In this document: positions 47,035 through 58,259 of the stretch, one piece after another | Layout: the number at the start of each line of letters is the position of its first letter | How positions within the stretch are numbered: the stretch's first letter is position 1 | Origin: Diplosphaera chodatii | Lineage: Eukaryota > Chlorophyta > Trebouxiophyceae > Prasiolales > Stichococcaceae | Assembly (NCBI GenBank): GCA_032358165.1 | Contig: JAALGY010000016.1 | Span: 558,001 to 622,000, forward strand | Length of the DNA: 64,000 nt | Direction of reading: 5' to 3' | Notes under the pieces: model-generated | Databases searched by the model: none | Told to the model about the DNA's origin: nothing | Seen by the model: the letters and a program-made list of their open reading frames with translations, nothing else | Program-made: the position numbers and the translations under genes

Positions 47035-50000
47035 ATGGATCAGCAGCAAGCCGGCCAAGCACAAGGCCCACTTGCCGTGTCACCCTCACTTCTGGTCTGG
47101 GGCCTCAACTTCCAGGAATGGAGCCAAGCACACGAACTGATCGCCAGCCATGGTGATTGATTCCATATTGATGACCGTGGGATCGGATGGTCATGCTACC
47201 GCATGTTGAATTTCATCCATGCAATGCCGCATGTTGATCACGGTGGTCTTTATTTGTGTAAGGAATGCCCACATGCCTAATCCGCAGGCTGCACAGGCCA
47301 TGCTCAGCTGCATGAAGAGGGCAGTGCGGCGTGGTGCGTGGCACGTTCACCGTCTTTGGCCGCTGCTGAGGCCTGCATGGACGTGTTGCAACGTGCGCCT
47401 GCTAACACTGACAGCTATTCACCCAATGCATGAGCAGTGGCATGCCTGCATGCAAACACCCCAATCACCTGCGCTCTTACATTTGCTCACCCTCTACTCT
47501 AACATGTCGTGCACTGCTTGCCCAGGCAGAGCGCTTTGGGGACCTGAAGATGTGCGTGGAGCCAGACTGGCAGGCTTTCGTCAAGACCGAGGCAGCCGCT
47601 GCAACGAGCCTCATCCAGCTGGCCGAGCGGCTGGGCTGCCGGGGCCAGCACTATGATCTGCCACCCCACGAGGCACTCTGCCTGGCGCGCGGCGCGCCTG
47701 CAGTACTGACAGCAGTTGACACGCTCGGCGGCGTCAGGGCGCTCGCAGCGGCGGACCAGGACGCAGCCGCCTGCCTCTGCCTTGGCCTCATGCAGGCCGC
47801 GGGCGACGACCGCAGCCTGCGGGTGCCCGAGGCAGAGCAGGGTCGCGTGGAGCAGGCCTGCGCGCCGCTGGCACCGCAGCTGCTCCCGCGAGTTGCTGCA
47901 GGGCTGGCCGAGGGGGCGCCCGGCTGCGCGCAGCGTGCCCGCGCTGCCGGCCAGCTCACCCATGCCTTCCTGCAGATGTGCGTGCGGCTCGACGTGTCGC
48001 TTGAGAGCCAGCTGTCGCAGTTGTCGCCGGAGATGATGGCACAGGTGGGCTGATGTGCCATGACGAGATGGACATGCTCATGCAGTGATGACATGTCTGA
48101 CAAAGTCTGAGGTTTAGAGCATCCAGCATTACACTGACTGTAGCCGTTGTACATCGCTGACGATGTGTCGAGCAGGTGTTCCACTGTGCAACTTGCTCTT
48201 GAATGCATGTTGCTTACCCCCTTCTCTGAGCCACGAACTGCATCTGACCGCAGGACTTTGCGTCACACTGCCTCGGGCTGCTGCGGGCCATCGAACATGC
48301 GCTCTCCAACTGGACAGCAGCCGCTGGCAGGGCAGTTCAGCAGCAGGAGTTGGCTGACACCATGCAGCAGCCTAGCCCACCCTACGATATGGTGTTTGAG
48401 CTGCAAGATGCTGGCTGTTGCCTGCAAGCGGCAGCAGGCAGCATGGGGCGCTGCCTGCGTGCGCGAGCAGTGAGCGGCAACCTTGACAAGCGTCAGATGC
48501 TGGACACCCTGGGACAGCTGATGCAGAAGGTGCTGTCTGTCAATGACTTGGTGCAGTAATTATAGTATGTTCTACGGGCCCCGCCAAGCCTCCTGGCAGC
48601 AGCATTGTGTGCTACATTGCATACAACATCGGGCAGAGGGCCTCATGAAACATGGCAGCATGCAGCTTACACCAGTGGCATTTCCTAGCAGTTGTACGAT
48701 GATATCAGCTTACATGTCCTGCAGGTTGTCACCTGCATACAGCTGGATGAGCGTGCTGCCGCGTCTGGGCTCTGGCCTCACCAGTCGTCGTGCACATCTG
48801 CTGAAGAGCAGCTGTATCACACCATCATGACCCTGCTGAACCCCATGGGTGAGCTGACGCGTGGCAGCAGCAGCGCAAGCGTAGCATGCATGGCCTGTCC
48901 GTGCTCCGCATATCCGTATGCACTGTATTGAACATGGTGCTCAAGCAATGGACATGTATATATGGCTGCAAAGATACTAACTGGATGGTGAGTTAATGAT
49001 GATTTGCAACTTGGTTGTCCACCCAACCACGTGAAGCACAAGCTGCCATCCTGCCAAGGCAGCTATGTGGTTCTGCAGACCAGGCAGCTCGCATTGCTGC
49101 TGGGGTGCCGGCGCTGCATGCCAGCATGATGAGCGCTGTGGACACTGCTATCGCCCACCTCGCGGCCCCGCATCACTCGAAGACGCTGCTGCGCTTGATG
49201 CTGCTGGCGTGTGCCACGATGCCAGGTGTGCTCTCAGAACTTGAATCTCGTTGAAGCGTCACAGCCGCATGTATTGTGCGGCACCCAATCCACAGACACT
49301 GCGGGCCCATAACATATGCGTGCTCCTGACATGCAGCTGCACTTGGATGTCTGTGGACCAGAGGCATGACACCAGTCTCGACCAGCTGCCTCGCAGAACG
49401 CCCCGGTCTGCAGGACATTGGCCCCTTGATGTCGCAGCTGGCCGTTGTGCAGCAGCTGACTACCAGCTGGCTGACAGCTCCTGGAAACGTGGCGGAGCCT
49501 CTGGTAAATCCTGCAGATTTGCTCGACAATCAGGTGGGCTGCTTGTTGCTGCCATACTGTCAACATATGAACTAGAGCCGACAGTTGTCATGCTGCGGGC
49601 ATCGATGACTGTCGTCAGCCCTGCCGATTTAGAGCAGTGCGCATTTGGCAGTGCCCTATATACTGTTGCAGTGGTGTTGAGGCACTGCAGTCGTCGGTGG
49701 TCAACAACCACTCCTGCTTTACGCAGGCGGTGTCCCTGCTGACAGACGTCACTGCTTTTCAACTGAGCGCAAACGTGGTGGTGAGTAGCATTGCATGTCT
49801 GCTGCACCTTCTACTTTACTTGATGTTGTTACACCTGCTGTACTACTGTTGCTCGCCGGCCATACGGTAGTGCACGATGACGCCACTGTGCATGCTGCAG
49901 ATTCTGCTGAACTCCCACGACAACGATGCTGCTAATGACTGCATCTTCGAGTCTGGGGCAGTCGGTGCCCTAGCAGCTGCACTGCAGGTTGGTCGCATCT

Positions 50001-51286
50001 GTGTTTCCTGGCCAGCTCATCCATGAACATGCCCTGGACGCTGGTGCTTTCCCTTATGCTGTTAACCTGACTCTCCCCCCTTTTGTGCTAAAGAGCCTGC
50101 AACATCGCACTGCATTTGCTGTGTTCCGTGGTGCAGGTGACGCAGAGCAAAAATTTCCGAGGCTCAAGCACCGGGTTGATGCGAGCGGATCCACGCACCT
50201 GCCTTGCTCCTGGACTCTTTCATGCTGTCTGGGCCCTCGTGAGAGCCACGCCGGTGGGGTTTGGCTCTGCACGGACTGCCACCCACGTGCTCACTGCTGT
50301 TTGTATGTCCTTGATTTTGGAATGTGTGTGTGCATGCATCCCTATCGCTGTGCTTTCTGAGCTGGCAGTACATGACATTGGGCAATATGACACACGGAAC
50401 GAGCTGCATGGTTTGGACGTGCAATGTGCAGCCTGCGCGCTTTGCGGTTCATGTGGACAAGGACTGGGCAGGGGACGCCATTGCAGCGCTTGTTCGTGGC
50501 GCCCTGGGTGCCCTGCGGCTGGCGGACGCGGAAGTTGCAGCGCAGGCGGCCCTGGCTCCAACAACAGCTGGCGCCATGCAGCCGGCGCCTGAGAAGCCGC
50601 TGATGATGCGGCGCTACGCAGCCGACATCATGGGAGGCGTCACTCTGGGCATCACGCCAGCTGTGGCCCGCAACCTGGCCGGGCCACAGGGCCTTGTGGC
50701 GCCCCTGCTTCAGGTGCATGCATTCGCAGAATGCTCGCAGGATGTGCGATGGATGCAGGTCTACTGTCAGTCTCAACGTGTTCTTGCTCCCTTGCTGTGT
50801 CATTCGCAAGCTGTGAGTTCTGATGCAAAGATGCCAGGCGCTGCTTGCAACCTGCAGTCAGTGACAGTGCATAATGTCAACCGTACTGAAGTCCCATTTG
50901 GCCACTGCAGGCGCTGCCATGGCAGGCAACTCCGTCAGAGACAGCAGACGACATCCTGTCCTGGCAGACGACTGCAGACGGAGTCAGCGCCACGGGCTTC
51001 ATTCTGATGCTGGTCCTGGATGCGGACGCTCCCTCGCGTGCGGCTGTGCTGCGGGATGGCAGCTGGGATGCAGCGGCACAGGGTGTCAGGTGGGGTTCCG
51101 CTGCGCACATAGCTCTGCGCTGCATTTACTGCTGCCAAAATCTGTCGCCACGCTGCTCCGATTTTCAAGCACAGGGACTTGGAACCGCCGCCGCCGCTGG
51201 CTGCAGAGTGGGCTGGGCAGCGGGAGATAATGCTGCAGATACTGGCAGACAAGCTGGCAGGCCGCGGCCTAGGCGCACCGGCATAG
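47035..51286 (+). CDS. U-box family copy 10: 750-residue U-box-less protein, all frames open
   Basis: Thirteen exons: 47035-47152, 47288-47392, 47530-48044, 48254-48529, 48725-48848, 49079-49225, 49397-49533, 49727-49780, 49901-49987, 50137-50253, 50432-50713, 50911-51089, 51175-51286. The lengths sum to 2253 bp, 750 aa, with every phase closed. The ATG gives MDQQQAGQAQGPLAVSPSLL, then VWGLNFQEWSQAHELIASHG. Exon 2 has GSAAWCVARSPSLAAAEACM. Exon 13 begins DLEPPPPLAAEWAGQREIML and ends at a TAG (GRGLGAPA*). It loses the ADAVAAAERAMQELL helix, the basic segment and the U-box. The remnant U-box lies about 230 bp further on. Intact splicing over thirteen exons argues that the truncation is recent or that the short form is kept. 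A decoy or dominant-negative role would be inference only. Confidence 0.8.
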
Positions 51287-51499
51287 CAGCCCTGCCGCCC
51301 CACGAAGTTACCTCCGGACCAGGTCAGGGAGTAGCTGTCAGGCGCAGCACCATGCTTCCACAGCAGAGCAAGCCGGGAGTGGTGGCACAGGCGACGCCCA
51401 GCAGCCACTTTGTCGGGCAGGAAAGCTTTGTAGGTGCGGTACTACCTGCTGCTATTTAGCAGCAGCAGCAACAGCAGCACTTGGAGGCAGCCGGCAGCC

Positions 51500-51650
51500 A
51501 TCAGCAAAGTCAGGCTGGGCCGCTGAGAGGCCAGGTCATATGGCACCCGGTGCTGTGTGGTAAGCAGAGGCAACGCGGGAGGCCCTGGAGGGGTGGCTGG
51601 CGGCGGCGGCCAATGGCCAGGACACCGGGCAAGCTTGCTGCAATGGAGTA
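51500..51650 (+). pseudogene. Decayed U-box remnant of copy 10
   Basis: Around 51518-51560 the sequence reads PLRGQVIWHPVLCGK, clearly from PLSGxVMRDPVLCG. A shifted frame then gives the bases of REALEGWLAAAANG near 51570-51615. The C-terminal motif is missing. It is out of reach of the upstream frame of copy 10, which stops at 51286. Confidence 0.75.
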
Positions 51651-52125
51651 ACAGCGGCACGCAGTGTAACCATACCCACCCTACCCGACGTGGTCGCAGG
51701 TGCAGCCATGGCGCCTAGCAAGCAGTGGTCAGTCGACGATTAGTTGTGTGTGCGAATGGGCAACACAAGTCAGTCGTTGTTATTGTTCTGCAGCGGTAGA
51801 GTGCCAACCATATCGATGATGTTTCAGGATGCGACAGCGCCATCATCTTCTGGAGCCTTGGAGGTGCAATGCAGCGTGCTATGTATGCCAGGTGTAGCCA
51901 AGAAGCCACACCTGCACTCATTATACATCTGTCTTGCTTGACTTGCATTGCAGCGTGGGTTAGGGTGTTTGCAAGGTAGCGTCCGCAGAATTCCACAGGT
52001 TTGAATGGGCCCGCCCACACATCTAGGAATACCACAAACTACGAAACATATACCTTGCAGCATCTGCATGCAACACTACACTTATAGAATAATTGTGAGG
52101 GCTTTCACACACGTGGCTGCCACAT

Positions 52126-52149
52126 AAAGCTTGTATGCATACAAGCTTT
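52126..52149. repeat. Perfect 24-bp palindrome upstream of copy 11
   Basis: The 12-bp arm AAAGCTTGTATG is followed directly by its exact reverse complement CATACAAGCTTT, without a spacer. It lies 340 bp before the ATG of copy 11. It could be a dimeric factor site or an occasional cruciform. No second copy was noticed in the window. Confidence 0.85.
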
Positions 52150-52288
52150 CCGACGGTGACGACATACACCGTTCACCGGCTGGCGAGCTCTGTGAAGCTG
52201 GTGTTTATGACTACTCGCTACTGACGATAAGCTTATTTGAAGGCAGCATATTTCATCATGTACCCAGACCGCTGCTTCAGCAGGTAGG

Positions 52289-52298
52289 TATATATAGG
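52289..52298 (+). promoter_or_regulatory. TATA-like box before copy 11
   Basis: The run TATATATAGG stands about 190 bp before the start codon. It is the best TATA-type match upstream of any copy, but a 5' UTR of this length is unverified. Confidence 0.35.
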
Positions 52299-52488
52299 AG
52301 GTGTGCATCAGGGTAAGTTTAGGACGTTGTTTGGTCTGCACCACTTTCAGTTCGTGCAATCACGCTGCTACTACTGTCGTGCTGAGTGCTGTAACATGGC
52401 TGAGCATATGCCAGACAGTGCGGCATATTCAGAGCAAGGCCTCAGCTCAGTCACTGTCAAGCCAGCGCAACACTGCTGTGGAATCGAC

Positions 52489-55400
52489 ATGGTACACACC
52501 CTCATCGTGTGGGGCTTCAGCAGGAAGGGATGGAGCCAAGAACAGGCTATCATGACCGAATGTGGTGACCGCTGGATAATCTGGCTGTGGCAAGGTGTTG
52601 CATGAGCGTTCGTACGGATGCGTCCATGACCCCGATTGCCAGTGCATGCGCAGCCATGTAAGGAGGCGTCCGATACCTGCAGGTAGCATAGAAGACATCA
52701 GACTGCAGGAGGAGGGCCACACATCATGGTGTGCGGTGTGCCTTCCATCTTTGATGGCCGCTGAAGCTTGCGCGGCAAGGCTCCTAGGTCCGCCTTCTGT
52801 GCACAGTCTATGGCTCTACTCATCGTACTTGCCTTGTCGACGACCTATATAAGTGCGCATCAGCATCAGCATCAGTTCAGTTTTAGCAGGAGGCCTGCTT
52901 GCACAGAGCGCTGCAGCCACCTGCGGGTGTGCTGGGAGCCAGACTGGCAGACATTTGGCAAAACCAAGGACACCGCCAGAACCGACCTGATCACGCTGGC
53001 CGAGCTGCTGGGCTGTCGGAGGGAGCTGCTCACGCTGCCACCGCTCGAGGCGGTGTGCCTGGCACGCGGGGCGTCCGCTATGCTGGCTGCCGTCAGCATG
53101 TTGGGCGGCCCCAACCAGCTGCACGCATTCCACAGTGCGGACCCTGCTGCGGCCGCATGCCTGTGCCACGGGCTCATGCAGGCCATCGGCGACCTGCGCC
53201 GCCGCTGGGTGCCCAGCAGGCAGCGCAGCGATGTGGAGCGCATCCTGGCATGGCTGGGACCAGAGCTGCTGCCGGCGGCGATCACGGAACTGCAGAAGGG
53301 CAAGCCCGGCGCCCTGCAGCGCGCCTGCACTGCCGGCTGGCTGACGCACGCCTTCCTGCAGACATATGGATCTGAGCTGCACATGGCAAGGTTTTGGGGT
53401 CAGCGGGCTCCGCGGCTGAAAGCTGTCTGGAAGGTGAGTTGGCTATTGTTCGAGTGAAGCATGGTGTTCAATCTGCTGCAGCTCTGCAGCCGCGCATGTG
53501 ACGTTGTTGGCACAGTAGTGCGCAAAGCCATAACCAAAGCGGCACACAGCCATGCAGCATCAGTCGGCGGCTGTTCAGCTCAGCTCTGCTGCTGGTCTAA
53601 CATTGCTGAGCCCGCAGCTGGCTTGGCTGCAGTCTATGGCGTCGGAGTGCCTTCAGCTGCTGCGAGCAGTGGTCGATGCACTGGGAGAGTGGTCAGCGGC
53701 TGTAGGGAGGGCGGCAGCAGCGGCAGAGCATATACCCAGCACGCAGCAGCCTGCTCGGCTGCGTCAGGAGGCCTCTGTGCTGCATGAATCCAGCACCTGG
53801 CTGCTGGCGGCAGCAGATAGCCTGCTGCTTTGCTTGCAGACACAAGAGATGGGCAGGGTTGTTGATCAGCAGCCGCTTGTAGACACCCTGGGGCAGCTGG
53901 TTCGACAGCTGCTAAAATGTTTCCGTTATCAGCAGGCAGACTTTGCAGTCTTGATGGCACGATGCAGCGTGCTTCGCATAAAGCCGGCTCTGCTTCACAT
54001 TATGAACACTCATATGTCGGTGACCCAGAACACAAGCTTGCCTACATTGCAGCTCGTGACCTGCGTGCAACTGGAGGAGCGTGCGGCTGCAGCTGGGCTC
54101 TGGCCTCCAAAGCCATCGGATGTGTCCTTTGCTGCCTGTTTCGGGCAGTTACACACTGCCGCCATAACCAGGCTGGTCCGAGTGGGTGCGCCCCTGTACT
54201 GCAGTTCTGACAAGCATCCCACTGAAGTGCATAATCCTACATGCCGCTATATACAGAGAGTCTCACACAACGCAAGATTCAGTGCCAGCTCATGTGCGCT
54301 TCGAACCCAGCCAGCTCGACCAAGTATGAGCATGAAGTGGACACAAAAGAGGCAGAGTCTGCAATGTCTGCCATGCAGATTACGCATCACGCGAAGCACG
54401 CATGCCAGCAGTACATGCCGTGGCTACGAGGGCACTGTGCGCTGCTCTAGACCACCTTGCGGCCCCGCGGCACCTCAGGCTGATCCTGTACCTGTCGAGT
54501 CTCGCGTTCCACACCCTATCATGTACGTACTGGCCTGCCTGCCCTTTACCATCGTGTGCAGCATCCAAGATTGGCACATGGCTTTCGTCGATGCTATCAT
54601 GTGAAAAACGGGGCAAGCTACTGTGTATAATGGTGCATGTGCAGCACGTGATGCAAGCGCAATGCAACACCGCATTTCATGTGAGTTGCTTTGCAGATGG
54701 GAGCTCAACAAAGGATGCCTGCGCCCTGTTGTCGCCGTTGGCTGGTGTACAGCGGCTCGCCGCCAGCTGGCTCGGCACCCCGCCGCATGAGCAGCCATCC
54801 AGCGGGGTGGCAGAGGGGCCGGTGCCTCATGTGGAGCTCCTCTCGTTCACCGACCAGGTGTGGCCCAGGCCTCAGGTCTTAGTCCTGTGCTGATACACAT
54901 CTGCGATCGGTCTTTGGTGATCTGACGGTGCTATAATGGGACGGCGGATGGTTTGGCTGCTGCAGTTTGCAGTACCAGGCAGTCCCCGAGTCTGTACATG
55001 GTTTCAGCAGAGCTGTAGGTGGTGGGAGCTGCTTACACGCCTCTGCTCCCTGCAGGTGGCTCTGTTGATGGATGTCAACGCACTGCATGTGGCGCTGACT
55101 GTAAATGTGAGTGGGCGATGCCATCACCTGTGTCCATCTGCTGCCACACCTGTTATGTTCGCAGCCAGTGTGAGAGCGCCTTCGCCTGCCAGACCGCTGC
55201 GACAATAGTGCTGTGCATGCTGCAGAATGTGCTCGACAGCTCCAAAAACACTCCTGACAGGTACAGCACCGACGCCATTGTTGGGTCGGGGGCACTCGAC
55301 GCCCTGGCGGCGGCACTGCAGGTCGGTCCCTGCTGCCATCCTTGATTGAGCGGCATCAGGCTGGCACAACCTGCAGTCGGTGGTGCCACGACTTCCTGTA

Positions 55401-57478
55401 GCTGCACCAAACTGGCCGATGGTGAACTGCGTGCAGATGCAATGGTGTCATGCCGGTTCTGTATCATGCAGGTGGCACCATTCCGCAATGTGCGCGGCGC
55501 GCACAGCTTGCTGGGAGAACGAGACGCCAGCAGCTGCCTTGCGCCGGGGCTTTTTGATGCTGCAGCCACATTGCTGGCAGTCACAAAGGTGGGCAGTGGC
55601 TGTGCAAGCTACAACATGTCGAGACATCGCCATGTCCAGCTGTCCGAGGAACCACTACGAGCACTCCTTTTCTGGGCTGGGCACATCTGATGTTTTTGCC
55701 ACGCGCACTGTAGCAGTCGAAGTCTTTGCTGCCATCAAGGACGGCACAACCGCAACAGCGCGGAGTGTGCTGAGTTACAGTTGCAATGTGCAGTCCGCAA
55801 GCAACGCGGCTGCTGAAGGGAGGCCATTGGCAGGGGATGCTGTTGCAGCGATGGCGCGTGGCGGCCTTGGCACCTTCAGGGTTGCGCACGCAGAGGCTGC
55901 AGCGCAGGAGGCTCTTTCCTCCCGAGAACACGGTGCTGCTCATCCAGACCCGCAAAGGCCGCACACGATGTGGCGGCACGGTGTGGGCATCTTGGCGGGT
56001 GTGGCTAGGGACATGACGCCGCCTGTGGCACAAACCCTGGCCAAGCAGGGCCTGGTGGGGCCCCTGCTGCAGGTGGGCTCACCAACACCACGCTTTTTCA
56101 CATGTGCTGCATGAAGCAGAGAGCTGCTTTGCGATGGGAGTCTCGTCTTCATCAACGCTGTACTGCAAGCCATCAGTTACCCACAACCTGCTTGCCTGAT
56201 GCTGAGTGTAGTGATCAGTCTGAGGAACCTGCCAGCAGCGCAAAGCAGTACTCGTCAACAGGAAAGTCTGCCATGTGGCTGCAGGCACTGCCGCTGCGCT
56301 TGCCTTCGTCACGGACAGCAGGTGGCGTCGCATCATGGGAGACCACTGTGGCGGGGACGTTGGCCATTGGCGACACCCTGGCAGCAGCCCTGGCCGCTGA
56401 CGCGTCAGCATGCGCTGCTGTGATGCAGGAGGGCAGCTGGAATGCAGCGGCGCAGCGTGTCAGGTGGCCTCGCTGCCACAAGTCTAAATCTCGATCTCTC
56501 AGCTGATGGCTTCAGCTGATGGCTTGCGTCCTCAGCTCAGTGGAGGCTACTATGTGCTAATGAGCTTCAACCGGACCCGCATCTGATGGAGCAGGGGCCT
56601 GCGGCCGCCACCGTCAGCCGCTGAGGAGTGGCAGGAGCAGCGCAAGATGCTGCTGCACAAGGTGTCGACTGTGCTGAGACGCAGCATGGGGGACTACCGC
56701 CGCATGAAGGACGTTAGCAGAGGTGCCGCAACTGCCGACGCCGTCGCTGCAGCAGAGCGCGCCATGCAGGAGCTCCTGGTGCGCTTGGGAGATGCTCGTA
56801 GTACAGCACTGTGTGTCCAGTTTTCTGCAGCCGGCAACAAATGCTGAACACGGGCGCTGGTGTCTCTGCAGGAGAGCAGCACACACCCAGCAGTAGGGTT
56901 CCTCAGGGTTCCTCCTGAAGACCTCATGGTAGTAACTGCAGGCTGAAGAGGAGTCAGCTGAAGCCTCAAGCCGACGCAGCAGGGCAGCCACGAAGCGTGC
57001 CCACAAGAAGGCGGCCAAACAGCAGGCAGCCACAGCCTATCGGACCAAACGAGCTGCAAAGCCAGCCTCTAATCCCGCAGCACCACATGCAAGCGAAGCA
57101 GACAGCCTGGCTTCCACAAGCAACCCAGCAACTGCTGCTCTCCAGCCAGCCGTAGCTGCTCCAGGACCGCAGGCACTACCAATAGCAGCCCGGGACAAGC
57201 CAGACATCGAGAGTCTGCCAACGCAGCACTCAGCAGGCGCCACTTCGACCGCAGCAGAGCCAGACTGGTGGCGCTGCCCGCTGAGCGGCAAGGTCATGCA
57301 GGATCCGGTGCTGTACGGCAGCGAGGGTGACAGCTTTGAGCGGGAGGCCCTGGTTGAGTGGCTAGTGGCCAATCCTGGAGTGCACCCGCTCAGCAGACAG
57401 CCGCTGCCGCCAGGGAGAGGCAACATGCTGCCCAACCATGCCCTGCGCAGCTTGATCCAGCAGCTGGATTTGAGCTGA
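52489..57478 (+). CDS. U-box family copy 11: open gene with an exonised intron
   Basis: Exons: 52489-52564, 52683-52787, 52907-53433, 53633-54185 (fused exons 4+5), 54379-54522, 54697-54857, 55056-55106, 55226-55321, 55472-55588, 55794-56072, 56285-56463, 56595-56778, 56942-57478. The ATG gives MVHTLIVWGFSRKGWSQEQA. The donor after exon 4, CAG|GT in relatives, is CAG|CT at 53909-53910. The following 144 bp up to the old acceptor (54052) have no stop and keep the frame, adding 48 residues. The total is 1002 aa. Exon 14 has RAATKRAHKKAAKQQAA and an intact U-box (WWRCPLSGKVMQDPVLYGSE, GDSFEREALVEWLVANPGVH, LPNHALRSLIQQLDLS), with GHSFER changed to GDSFER. Two TGTAA motifs follow the stop (57479-57483 and 57494-57498). 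Confidence 0.83.
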
Positions 57479-57617
57479 TGTAACATGAGCAGGTGTAAAC
57501 ATCTTTCGATGTTCTGCAGCCACTACAAACGGACAGTTGGGTGGTGGTTGGTTGATACTATTTGAGGTCAACGGCCTGGGCTGCACTGCGCATGCCATCT
57601 ATACACCAACCAAGGTC

Positions 57618-57828
57618 AGAGTGGTGCTGTGCTCCTAGCGGGGAGGTTATGCGAGACCGGTGCTATAGGGTAGCGGGGTCACAGTTGCGAGCGGGAGGCC
57701 CTGGTACAGTGGCTTGTGGCCCGCCCCGGGCTGGACCCGATCAGCCGGCAGCCGCTGCCGCTGGGGGCAGGCGGCGTGCTGGCCCACAATGCCCTGCACA
57801 ATTGGGTTCAGCAGCTGCAGCTGAGATG
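57618..57828 (+). pseudogene. Orphan decayed U-box behind copy 11
   Basis: A second U-box lies 140 bp beyond copy 11: EWCCAPSGEVMRDR, a frame change, then REALVQWLVARPGLDPISRQ and AHNALHNWVQQLQLR followed by TGA. One lost base after MRD(P) breaks the frame. No NLS/linker part precedes it. Like the fragment behind copy 8 it seems to be left over from unequal exchange or a deleted tandem copy. Confidence 0.78.
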
Positions 57829-58259
57829 AGACCTTGCTGAGCACATCAGTTTCAGTCAACAGTCAGCATCAAGTCCAGCCAGTTCGATGGAAGCGCCGCT
57901 GTAACGCCCAGTGTCAAAATTGCGCTGCCTACCCCAACATTCGCATTCTCATCATGATTGACCACATGGTTCCCTATGCTCACTGACTTCTGGCTTGACA
58001 TGCATTTGCTATAGCATCACATCATCGACACGAAGTACCTCGTAACTGCACTGCAACACTGCAGCAAGGCAGTTGATGTAAGGGTGGACACCACATCCTT
58101 CCTGTCCTGATGTCTGCATGGGTGTACATATTGCATCTGACTTTGGAAGTAAGCGATGGCACAACGAACGTCATTCAGCAATTGGTTCGAGGACACGATG
58201 TTGTGCTGCTGGCTGCTCCAAACAATGAAATTGATAAAGATTCATCATTACTGTGAATG
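57829..58259. other. Spacer between the copy 11 region and copy 12
   Basis: About 430 bp between convergent genes. I find no gene, RNA or repeat in it. Confidence 0.45.

Larger units (their letters stand above)
51660..52488. promoter_or_regulatory. Spacer with upstream region of copy 11
   Basis: About 830 bp without recognisable exons. A TGTAA (51664-51668), the usual green-algal polyadenylation motif, sits just past the relic U-box of copy 10. Further on are a 24-bp palindrome and a TATA-like run, listed separately. The GGCGG element seen before other copies is absent. Confidence 0.45.

Noticed and set aside
52856..52876. CATCAG repeats before exon 3 of copy 11 as a functional repeat
   Set aside because: Only three units in an intron close to the acceptor; likely simple slippage.
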